A stretch of 64,000 nucleotides of DNA from Symsagittifera roscoffensis (Eukaryota > Xenacoelomorpha > Acoela > Convolutidae), in the NCBI RefSeq assembly GCF_963678635.1, contig NC_087065.1, forward strand, positions 25,441,254 through 25,505,253, in the 5' to 3' direction. The notes beneath the pieces were generated by a model. The model saw nothing but the letters and a program-made list of their open reading frames with translations. It was not told where the DNA came from and made no database searches. Positions 19,741 through 29,395 of this stretch are shown here, in pieces. The translations under genes were made by a program, and so were the position numbers. Within the stretch, counting starts at the first letter, position 1; every line of letters starts with the position of its first letter.

Positions 19741-20657
19741 TAATCGATTATAAAAGAGTTTTTTTGGTTTTTACTTTATTGAAACTATAGCAGATTGTTT
19801 ATCATTAAATAGGTTTTTAGTTATTTTGAGGACACACTGAATAAAACTCGAATGTCAATAGGTCATAATCCATGGAACTCTAGTAACGGGGAGTGTTTGA
19901 AAATATCAACCTACCCGTAAATTTTTCTCAGGAAGCAATTTACATTTCCGGCGCAGCTTTATTCTCCCACTCACGGATAATACTCCCACCCGTATTGTGA
20001 CAATTTAAAGAAAACAGTCTGAAGTTTAAATGCTACTCCGATACCAAAAACAAAACATCTCGATTTCATTTTGTGTTTTTGTTTGTTCTTACTACATTTT
20101 CCGTCTTTGAAACTATTTTTAAACTCTCAAGATTTCGAATTTAATGGATTTTCAGGGCGTAAAAAATGTCACACAGAATAGTTTTGTTATTCTATGTGAA
20201 ACCGATGTCATTACTAAAAAACTCAACTATAGCAACGAGAGGGAAGCCTTTTTTCAGTTTTATGGCAGACTATGAAACGCTTGAAGGAGAATCCGTTCAA
20301 ACAACTGTAATTATTGCTTTCTTTTAAAAAATAGAAAAAAGCTTGGTATGATATATTCGTCCAATCACAGCGTGGCAATTTACCTCTGATTCAAGGGAAC
20401 AAATTATCCTTGTGGGTTGGTATGTGTTCTCTTTGGTTTAAAATACTTCTTAAAAGAAGTCTCAAAAATTAGAGACGCTTCCAGTTTTTTCCTATGAAGT
20501 GCTGTTTCGATGTAGTTTCTTTCATTTGGAATAATAATTACTCTATGAGAAGAAGTCTAGCGTTGAACTAACACTTTTCTCACTCCGATTTGTTTTCAAT
20601 TAATTTCCTTCTGCTGCTGCAAACTTGGTTGAACTTGGAAAAAGTTGGCTGAATAAG
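19741..20657. other. Region upstream of the GPCR first coding exon
   Basis: No coding frame was recognised. A hairpin (CACACAGAATAG / ATTCTATGTG) lies near 20170-20200. By position this holds the promoter and 5' untranslated region of the GPCR gene, but no TATA or initiator motif could be assigned with confidence in such AT-rich sequence. In-frame stop TAA at 20601 precedes the first ATG at 20658. Confidence 0.35.
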
Positions 20658-20783
20658 ATGAACAATAATATCTCAGACCAGTATCATCAGGGTTTCAATG
20701 TCTCTTTTGACGATGGAGAGCAAGGAGGGGGGACGCATCCCTACTTTTTCGCTACTGGGATCGCATACTTCGCCTGTTTCGCG
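20658..20783 (+). CDS. GPCR exon: extracellular N-terminus and start of TM1
   Basis: The ATG at 20658 is the first in a frame whose upstream stop is at 20601. The 42 codons give a hydrophilic N-terminus with sequons NIS and NVS, an acidic/glycine stretch (FDDGEQGGGTH) and the beginning of a membrane helix (PYFFATGIAYFACFA). The exon ends at a strong donor, GCG|GTGAGT, in phase 0. It joins in phase to the exon at 21249, completing TM1. There is no signal peptide, as usual for rhodopsin-type receptors. An additional 5' coding exon cannot be excluded. Confidence 0.75.
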
Positions 20784-21248
20784 GTGAGTGAATTTTTAAA
20801 ATGTTTTAGAAAAGGATAGTTTCGTGAAAAATGAATTAATATTTGAGTTGCCGTCAAATACATAATCGACTAAAGTTGTACAGTCAAACCTACGACCGAA
20901 TTTAGACTTCTCTGACTTCTCTGATAAGCACATTTCTGATAACATAAGAACCATGTTTTTCTTTCAGTTTATTTTGTTCATTAGTCATAATCAAATTTTT
21001 TTGTTTTGCCATAGGTTGTAAAATTCAGTTTGTCAGCGTAATTTTTTTTCTGATCTCCACTTCACCAATTTTGTTGCATGTTTGGCTAATAGCTTTCAAA
21101 AACCAATACTAGACAGAAAATCGAGATGTAAGAATTCCGAGCTTGAAATAGATTAGCATAAAAACGCGGCTCAACATCATGAAAGAAAAAATTTGGTTGT
21201 CAAAGTCCAAAATGCGAGATGTGAAATTGACAGTTAATGTTTTGCTAG

Positions 21249-21389
21249 GTGGGCAGTGTGTTGAACGTGAGTGTGTTGGGCTACCTGCTGGTTCACTTCA
21301 GGAAGATGATCCTCACTCGTTCCTCCGGCATCCTCATCTTCAGTCTCACTTTGTGCGACCTCTTGTTCGTCTCTCTCGCATTGCTCACT
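21249..21389 (+). CDS. GPCR exon: rest of TM1, ICL1 and TM2
   Basis: A 47-codon block after the acceptor TTTTGCTAG (ends 21248). It reads VGSVLNVSVLGYLLVHFRKM (TM1, with the conserved Asn1.50 in VLNVSVL), a short intracellular loop, then GILIFSLTLCDLLFVSLALL (TM2, with the conserved Asp2.50 in LCDLLF). Its phase follows exactly from the exon ending at 20783. The 3' end is less certain: the frame meets TAA just after 21389, and the only nearby donor is the weak ACT|GTTTAAG. A further small exon coding the end of TM2, ECL1 with its disulfide Cys, and the start of TM3 must lie before 40938; I did not find it. Confidence 0.85.
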
Positions 21390-21441
21390 GTTTAAGTTTG
21401 CCTAGAATTTTATTAGTTCGCTTGTGGTTAACGGTCAAACC

Positions 21442-23033
21442 AGAATCAGACCTAGGATTTTCTCGAGAGGAGTGGAGCTCCTAAAAAAATGACTTCCTTT
21501 TCAGGTCGACCAAATTGATTTTCCATTTTTAAAAACACTAAAAACACCCTATTTTGCCAAACAAAATAGCACCGCGTGCTAAGTTTGGTGAAAGAAGGGT
21601 AAGAATGCTCTGACTGGTCTATGACTGAAAAATCAAGACGCCCCCTCAGGTATTTGGCCTCCTGGCAACCCAAAGGGTCCCCATTTGGTACTATTTAAAT
21701 ACATCCATTTCTGGCTGACCGATCATAACCTTTTTCTGAAGGCGTATTTGGCGCCAATAGACACTATAACTGAGGGGAGCGCACGCCAAAAAACGCATTT
21801 GGCGCCAATTGAGGGGGAGCGCACGTATTTGTACGCGGAATCCACGGAACTTTTGTAAGTGGAATCCACTTACACTTTGGAACATGTTTAAAAATTTCTC
21901 TGGAATCCAGGAACATACAGACACAAAATTGTGCGCCTAACCAGCCCGCACCCAGTTTCAAGCGTTAATAATCGATTATATTACAATTTTAGTACTAGTC
22001 TCACTAAAATTGGGAAACAATCAATTTTAATCAATTAATAATCGATTATAATCTCTCTTTTTAAATTCAAATTTTAATTAAATTTAATCCATTATAATCG
22101 ATTATAATCGATTATTTATTCGTCTATTTTTCGATACAGTTATAATCGATTATAATTGATTATAATCCATTATTTTTATTCAAATTTCTGTTTTATTAGT
22201 TTGCACAAAAAGCCATTATAATTGATTATAATTGATTATAATCCCTTTTGTTTGTCCATTTTTGTCTTCGAAGTTGCATCTAAATTGCTTATAAATTATG
22301 CTTTTTGTGTACGTTGGTTCCTATGAAAAATAAGAAAAATGTTTTTAAAGTTTTCCAATTAATTCAAATTTATACGTTTTTTTTTTCATTTCTTCCCCAT
22401 TAGAGTTGTTTTGTGATGCATATTTTAAGCTTTTTTTAAACACCAAAACATCAGCAAATTGATTTAGTTTCATGATTGATTCAGAAAATTTATTTTTCAT
22501 CTACCGCGAGAGCCTTTCCACTCATATGAAAAGATCTCTATGAAATTTTTGTTTCGCGGTATAACTTTGTGTTCAGATGAACCAAAGTGTTCAAGAGATC
22601 TCTCTTTTAGAGATTTTTTATTGACACAAAAAAACAACCCATAAGATATATTTCGAATATAAGAAAATTTCGGCAAAATAAGAGATTACAATCGATTATA
22701 ATCGATTATAATTGATTTTAAGGGTTTTTAGTAAAAACTATAATCAATTATAATCAATTATAATCGATTATAAGAGATAAAAATCTCTTGGAAAATATCA
22801 TGATTATAATCAATTATAAATCCCTTAAAGACCTAATTTTGGTAATTATAATCGATTATAATTGTCAAAAAATCATCATAATAATCCGTTATAATCGATT
22901 ATTTACGCCTAAACTTGGATGCGGGAGTGCACAGTTTGGCCTCGTAATGATGCGATTTGAATCTCCGAGGAATCAAATTACCGAGGATTAGAGACGTCCC
23001 TCAACCTAAAACCACCCCTGGATCTGACCCAAG
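21442..23033. mobile_element. Possible hAT-like element with nested TIR element
   Basis: The left edge CAGACCTAGGATTTTCTC (from about 21447) and the right edge CCACCCCTGGATCTG (to about 23033) are imperfect inverted ends. They resemble the widespread CAGRGGCGGATYTAGG ends seen also at 62147 and 35815. Internal text (TCGACCAAATTGATTTTC; CCCAAAGGGTCCCC) matches 62230-62260 and 35880-35892. The AT-rich element 21945-22925 sits inside. No transposase frame and no clear target-site duplication. Confidence 0.45.
21945..22925. mobile_element. AT-rich TIR element built of ATAATCGATTATAA units
   Basis: The ends are inverted repeats of about 34 bp: CCCGCACCCAGTTTCAAGCG at left against CGCCTAAACTTGGATGCGGG at right (reverse complement), each followed inward by ATAATCGATTAT. 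The interior has two clusters of TTATAATCGATTATAA-like palindromic repeats (21965-22260 and 22685-22905). They flank a unique ~400 bp core containing GTTCAGATGAACC, and the core is shared in reverse orientation with 42557-43385. No coding frame. Confidence 0.8.
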
Positions 23034-23054
23034 CACGATTGCATTTTAGTACTA

Positions 23055-23598
23055 TGAAAATCAATGGCTGATTACAATTCACTTAATATGGTCTATTTAT
23101 TAATGAGACAAACAACAAAAAGGGGACAACACGAGTGATTTCGATCAGATAATTTAATTTTCAAAAACGTTTCTAATTGGCGAGAATAATCAAACTGTAT
23201 TTCATGTTAAGCTTCCCCATTTCAAAACAGATCATTTATTTTCAAACTTCTTTTAATATATCGAAAATGTTTTGATCAATTTGAAACTGAAGTCGATAGT
23301 TGCTTGAGGTTAGTTTGAAATATTTTGAAAATCAATGGCTGATTACAATTCACTTAATATGGTCTATTTATTAATGAGACAAACAACAAAAAGGGGACGA
23401 CACGAGTGATTTCGATCAGATAATTTAATTTTCAAAAACGTTTCTAATTGGCGAGAATAATCAAACTGTATTTCATGTTAAGCTTCCCCATTTCAAAACA
23501 GATCATTTATTTTCAAACTTCTTTTAATATATCGAAAATGTTTTGATCAATTTGAAACTGAAGTCGATAGTTGCTTGAGGTCAGTTTGAAATATTTTG
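23055..23598. repeat. Tandem duplication, two copies of ~271 bp
   Basis: 23055-23325 and 23326-23598 are nearly identical, differing at a few bases (e.g. GACAACACG versus GACGACACG). The unit begins TGAAAATCAATGGCTGATTA and ends GAAATATTTTG; the shared TTTTG at the junction suggests slippage or unequal exchange. No gene in it. Confidence 0.95.
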
Positions 23599-24541
23599 TA
23601 TTTGGATATCAAACATTTTGCCGCAAGATAGACCATTATGCAGGTTTTTTTCTTCGCATTAAAACTTGAGTACAATTTGAACCTATCAAAGAGGTGTAAG
23701 TCAGAAAAGAGAAATGATTAAGAACAATTCTAATATATTTTAAAGAAAAAAAATTAGAGACGCCTTCAGTCCTTTTTATGTAGTATTTTTTATCTTGCCT
23801 TGTTCCCATTATTCCAATGAGGTCAAAAAGTAACAAAGCATGTACCTTCTCACAAAAAAGCATGCAAATTCAAAACAAGTCTTATCATCTTTTTTAAAGT
23901 AAATAACTCAAAAGCCTAATTTTCTTCGAGATATTTTTGTGGAGCAGGTAGATGATTTAATCAATTGAATTCAAAACTCTATGAACCTTTTTCGTTTTGC
24001 AAAAAATCTGCAAGCGAAAAATGAACCAAATCTTTCAGCCAAAATTAGGTGGCAAACAGTAAGATATAATTATTTTCGAATAGCATGCAAAAATTACAGT
24101 TGTTCATGATACAGTTTTCAGTTAAGCACAATTGACAATGATTTGACTACACAGTTGTCATTAATTCTGTTGAAACTTGTTTTCTTTTATTTCTAAATTT
24201 TTAGTTTTTTCTACAACCCGCAACTACTTCCAACTGTTTTTGTTTTTGCATATTGATGACTAACGACCAAATTCGTTTAAAAAATCTGTAGCTTGATATT
24301 TTAAGAGCCGTTTGACAAAAAGAAAATATAAATGAACAAGTATAGCTTGTTGCGATCCAAGTAGAACTTACTCTTGCATACAGAAGACTTCAAAAAAAAT
24401 TTATGCCAATCGGCCATGCCTAAGTTTTCGGTTATTTTTTCTAGAATCGACGAATGCAAAAATGTAACAAAAGCTACAGAGAACGCTAAACTATAGCATC
24501 ACTCCAAATTTTGGGAGCACTCCAAGAACACTATAAAGACT

Positions 24542-25183
24542 TCATTTTGACCTTGTTTTTGAGTTGTACATTTTTGGATATTGGTAATTTTTGACTACTA
24601 TTCTGAAATCAATGATAGATCTTTTGGGAAAATCCATGCCGAAGCAGTTCAAAAGGCGAATATACATTTCTTCTTTCTTGTCTGGAAGCAATGCATTCCT
24701 CGACTGATGCGTGGATGGTGTGTTTCTGAAAGAACACACTAGGGGCCGTATAAAAGGTGCCAATGCAGAACCAATCATCAGAACCAATAAAAGAGTAATG
24801 AAAACCATTTTTAGCTTGGTATCATTAGGTCCAGAGTAAAAATGAAGGAAACGCTCGCCACTGCGCGTCATTTTTAGCAACTCTTGCAGTTCAAAATCAG
24901 TTAAGGATTGGGGTTCCTGCATTCTGGACTGTTTTTCCTGTTTAACTCTGTTAATTGTCGTCTGGTTGGCCGAATAGCTCGGGATTACTGCAGCATTCTC
25001 TCTGTTGATGTCTCTTTGGACGGAAAAAATTGTTTGACTTGGTGGCTCATCTGCAACAATTGCTCTTGTTTTGAGAGCTTTCCTGAGTTTTTGTTTTTCA
25101 TTATCGGCTGGATCGGGAAAAGGACTGTGATCATTTATGATAGTGACGTTATCTTGGAAAGTGCGCACACGGCCAATGCATTA
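24542..25183 (-). CDS. Unknown single-pass membrane protein, nested gene or terminal exon (208 codons)
   Basis: A 208-codon frame in otherwise non-coding intron sequence, with higher GC than its surroundings. It is hydrophilic and charged up to about residue 115 (KQKLRKALKTR, FELQELLKMTRSGERF). One clear membrane helix follows at about 119-140 (LKMVFITLLLVLMIGSALAP), then a ~68-residue tail with two Cys (LLNCFGMDFPKR). The first in-frame ATG is at about residue 83; upstream the frame opens only with GTG after a TAA, so the N-terminus must come from a 5' exon. An acceptor-like TTTCCAAG lies near 25157. Coding-like text continues upstream in other frames (25208-25363). No family recognised. It lies antisense inside a GPCR intron. 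Confidence 0.5.
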
Positions 25184-25207
25184 AGATAAAACACGTCGCT
25201 AAGAAAT

Positions 25208-25363
25208 TCAGGAGTCTGATAGAGTTCGATGTTTGAAGTCTGCGTATGCATCATAAACTAGCATTTCGTTGTCTTTATTTGTCATAAGAATTTCCATTGT
25301 CAACGCGAGCTCGAGAGCAATAACAATAAAATTATGATCTCTCGTGTCTACGTTTTGCAACAT
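25208..25363 (-). CDS. Short coding-like frame upstream of the 208-codon ORF (51 aa)
   Basis: The ATG at 25363 opens 51 codons with protein-like composition (MLQNVDTRDHNFIVIALELA then EMLVYDAYADFKHRTL). A second frame takes over across the stop and continues as QTPEFLSDVFYLNALAVCAL, leading into the 208-codon frame. This is either the first exon(s) of the same gene or a pseudogene with two frameshifts. The amino-acid text flows well across both shifts, which slightly favours a frame-broken gene. No function can be assigned. Confidence 0.4.
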   Translation of the reverse strand: MLQNVDTRDHNFIVIALELALTMEILMTNKDNEMLVYDAYADFKHRTLSDS

Positions 25364-25712
25364 TATCAATCAAGCGATAATTGTGTAGGTATGTGAAAAT
25401 GATTTGAGTCCTGTGTTAATTTTGTTTCTAATATGCTGCGCAAAGTAATTTCTGGCCTAATTGCTCAGTTGCGTGGCCTTATCGATTTAATCTTTCCTAT
25501 TGAAAGCTTATCAAAAAAATCCGGTCAATAACTAGTGTGGCAATAGCCCGGACATTTTTGGGACAGTTTTGTCTGGGAACCAAATGTCTTGGACACTTTT
25601 TGCATTTTGGACTGTTTTCGCCGGGACATAAAAGTCTGGGACACAAATTTCTGGGGGGCCTTTTGTTTGATGAAAAGATTGAATCCCTGAGGGGAGAGGG
25701 AAGCGACAATTT

Positions 25713-25995
25713 CTAAGACGGATCAATTCTCGGCTTACGCGTTCATAGCGCAAGAAAACTGCTTGTCAATTGTCCCAAGTTGGCCAAAACAGCAATCTTT
25801 AACCCCAATAAGTTTACGAAAAAAAAATCACAGTTAAATTATCTTTTCACTTTGAGCTCCAGACAAAAAAAAATTTCGGATGATATAAAAATATTTTGTC
25901 AAAAATGGTTAGTTAAAGAGCCAAAATTTGTCTAGAGAAAAAAACTACTCCGATGTCAAACTTCCCGTCATTTTCTTCGAAAATAGTCGGAATAA
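25713..25995 (-). mobile_element. Partial copy of the GTTCCGAC-end family
   Basis: Reverse-orientation fragment with the family core (GGATCAATTCTCGGCTTACGC, CCAAGTTGGCCAAAACAGC) and the other end (CGTCATTTTCTTCG...AGTCGGAATAA), diverged. Confidence 0.65.
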
Positions 25996-27193
25996 TTTAT
26001 CCTTAAGTTTCAAATTTTGTCAAGTTTTCGTAGAAGTTTAACTTCATTGCGCTAATTATTTTGGCTGTTGAAGTTTCGGAACTATTTTAAACAAGGTCAT
26101 GTCAAAATTTCAACCGCTGAATTTAGTTCAAATAGCGAAGTTTCACTTCCTGGAAAGTTCGACATTTTTTGATCCACAGGGAAAACGTAACCTAAAAATG
26201 ATCTGCGAAAAATCTGATCCATGGTCTGCAAAAAATATAATCTGAAAATGTTTTTAATAAATTTCAATTTTTTTATCTCATTCGATTTCATAAGGCATCA
26301 CCATTGCTTGTATAAGAGCAAATTTTAAATGCTCCAACTGCATTTTATTTTTTTAGATACAGTTTTCAAAAGAATTATGATGTAAAAGTTTTTCATTTTG
26401 AAACATTAAAGCTTAGAGCATCAATATTTTAAAATACGTATCAATAAATTCTGCCAAAACTACAAAATTATTTATGAAAAGCACGGTAACCAATTTTTTT
26501 ATCATATGTCATACAGACTAACAGAGCAGAAAAAAGAGACTTTTTGAGTAAGAACAGTGCCCCAGTGTTTTGTGAAATGCCCCTTGCATCCACTCAAACA
26601 CATTTCAATGGCAAACACCTTTCTAGGAATGGTGTCATAAAGCTTCAAATATCACCCTTAGCTTACGGATTTTGCTGTTAATTTTTTTTCACCAAGTATC
26701 GACCGACCTTCATAAATAGTCAAAATGACTGACCGTAAATAGTCAATTCCAGATGGCCGCCTAACGAATATCGTCTTCTGGGGTTTAATTCGAGCCTACT
26801 TTGACGCCAAGGAATTCACGGCGTTGCAAGGAATTCGACCAAGCTCAAATTCTTGTAAACATAAAACCCATGCTTGTTCCCTTTTTAAATATTTTTGGCC
26901 TTATTTAAGTGTTTTGATCCAGTAGCCACCACTATATTTCATGCTCATGTAATTTGTTACCAAAATTTTTGTTTTAACAGCAATGATGATTTGGGAATTA
27001 ATATGAAACATTAGGAAGGATTGCAAAATATGTTTTGTAAAATGTGAAAAGAAACTTGGAATGCTAAATCTCAGAGAATATTATATTACCACAAAGATTT
27101 TATTGAGATATTAACCCCAAAGAGGGTTGTGGCCCAAAATTGCAATCAGAAAAAAGCTAGCATTGCACAAAGTAATTTTTTTTTCAGAAACAG

Positions 27194-27490
27194 TTGTTCC
27201 GACCTCTGAAAGTTGAAAGAACCTTGTCTTCGGGTTTATTTGTGTTTTTCTACTGTTTTGCTCGCAAAGTCAGTCATCACAAGTAGTCATCAAAATGGGT
27301 CGATTGATATATCATATTGAGGCGCTTTCAATTTTTTCAAAAAAAATTCTGTGTCGGAAAAAAACCGGTGTGATTTTTTTGACATTTCAGCCTGATTTTG
27401 ATCGAGTACAGCGATAGGTCTTATAAGAATCCGAGAAACTATTTTTCATAAGGTGTGAATTACAGCTTTTTGGATCTTCATTTTAAAAAA
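27194..27490. mobile_element. Fragment of a related repeat beginning GTTCCGACC
   Basis: Shares its start (GTTCCGACC then GAAAGTTGAAAG...CTTCGGG) and the segments CATCAAAATGGG/GCGATATATCATA with 39858-40436. It is a sister family to the ~0.5 kb GTTCCGAC elements, sharing the terminal motif but not the interior. Confidence 0.5.
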
Positions 27491-27974
27491 ATTTTTTTCG
27501 GTATTCATTTCTTGTTTTTATTCGTTATTTCTATAATTATGTGACAAAAACGCAAAATGAGCTCACTAATTAGGCGACCGAAAATAACTTTTAATTCAAA
27601 TAAGGGTTGTACGTAGGACAGACAGACTTGAGTTCACAAACAAAAAGGGTCGATTCCCAGAATTTCGTATTAAGTATACCTTTTTATCTTTTTTGCGTGC
27701 AAGTTTGTAGTTATCAGGAGTGATAAATAGTATATTTAGCTCATCTAATTAGGCTATTAGGGTCACTTCGCCACATATAGAGTTGTGAAAAGAGATCATT
27801 TTTAAATGAGGCGGTGATTTGATAATCGAAAATTCGTTTATTGACTTAAGATCTTAATCAAGAACTGTTTTCACTATTTTTCCGCTTGCATCAAATAAAT
27901 TTAAGAGCCCTGCAATACAAGCTGCTTCAGTTATATTTTAGTTTTTCACGCCGATTGGTATCAAAAATCAGATC

Positions 27975-28100
27975 ATTAGGCCGGTGGTGAGGATGGTGTT
28001 TGGGTGGTGAGTGGGTTTAGCATCCTGAAGGGGACAAGAGTGTTGGTAAGTCACTGGTTTAAACTCTAGAAAATCGGATTGGGGTTCGAATTACGTCAAT
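27975..28100 (+). repeat. Possible tRNA-derived SINE head
   Basis: An unusually G-rich block contains a box A-like TGGTGAGTGGGTTTAG and, about 75 bases on, a good box B (GGGGTTCGAATTAC). This is the layout of an RNA polymerase III promoter. No cloverleaf could be drawn, so it is not called a tRNA gene. No second copy was spotted in the window. Confidence 0.35.
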
Positions 28101-28904
28101 TGTGAAGTATTTGCGTCTTTATCTGTTTTTGTACTTTTAATTGCATCTTCATTCAGACATTAAGCGCAGGAAATTTAGAACAAAAACATAAAGTACATCC
28201 GATTCCTGAAAATTGATTCTTAATATGTAGATTAATTAAAGGGCTCTGCGTCATAAAAAGAGACATCAACAAAATATAATTAATATGTGAGAAACTGCCA
28301 AATTACAGGGTGCTTTTTTAATTAGTTTCTCTGTATTTGCTGTATTTTGTAATAAATTAGAATTTGAAGTCCCCTTTTTTTCGTTTCAGTTGGGCGCAGA
28401 ACGTCAATTTGCACATCGATGACCTCCTGCTTTTTTGAAATGTGTCAGCATAAAATTTTCTCAAATTTTCAATTATCTCTTCACAAAATATTAACTTCAG
28501 TACTTATGTGAGAAAAAAAGATTGTAATTTTTTAACTTGGTCGTTTTTTGATTTAGAGTCAAGACAAACTTGGAGGCAGTTATAGAGGGAAAAAAAACAA
28601 AAAAAAAACGACCCGATCTTTTTCTAACAGAACCTAGCGTAGAGAATCGATAAAGCAATTACCCAGATGCCAGCGGTCTGATAATCCACATTTGGGCGCT
28701 AATTCGAGCAATTTCAGAAATATTGATGTAAAATGCTATAATGCCTTTAAATTTAGGGAAGCTTAGAGTATCCAGAAAGCCTAGAACTCAAAACATATGC
28801 ATAGAAACAAAAGTAACAGTATCGAGTTAAAATTTATGAGATTTGAGCTAATTTTATTCGAGCAGATCTGTTTAACATTTTGCACGAATCATGCTCTTCT
28901 CTAC

Positions 28905-29395
28905 AAATCTATGTTTTATTTCGAACAGGTTATACTTTGATTTTCATCTAAACCGATAAAAAAAACAAATTTTGATTTTTAATATAATTAAAAAGGTTTT
29001 GTTGTGTTGAGCTTAAATTTGAAATGATATGTCAGTTGTGATCATTTTTTGTAAGTTGTGGGGGTTTAAAGATTGTCATTTTGTCCAATTTAAGACAATT
29101 AACGATTTCGCGCTATTAACGCGTAAGCGGAGATTTAATCCGTATTAGAAATCGTTCCAAATTGGTTGAGGTAAGCTTATTTGCCATAATTGATTTGTAA
29201 ATAGTAGTGAAATCTATCACTTAGTTTTTGATATGGCGTGTGAGGAGATGATTTTTACAAAGTTCTCACATATAATTTTTTTCTTCATTTTATTATATTA
29301 CCATTAGTTTTTTCATTATTACTGATCCATAGACCTTAAAAGGCAGTCGGAACATTCAGGGCTTCTTCCTGATACTTGCATTCTTGCTCCATTTT
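28905..29395 (+). mobile_element. GTTCCGAC-family copy, forward, 5' part eroded
   Basis: Has the core (CGCGCTATTAACGCGTAAGC, GGAGATTTAATCCGT), the GATATGGCGTGTG block and the right end (AAGGCAGTCGGAACATTCAG), with the terminal hairpin eroded to GGGCTTCTTCCTG. Confidence 0.8.

Noticed and set aside
21179-21484. 101-codon plus-strand ORF
   Set aside because: Frame-shifted shadow of the TM1/TM2 exon 21249-21389; the receptor motifs are in the other frame.
22788-22991. 67-codon ORF rich in Ile/Tyr/Asn
   Set aside because: Translation of ATAATCGATTATAA repeats and the TIR, not a gene.
28000-28100. A functional tRNA gene
   Set aside because: Box A and B motifs exist but acceptor, D and anticodon stems cannot be paired.
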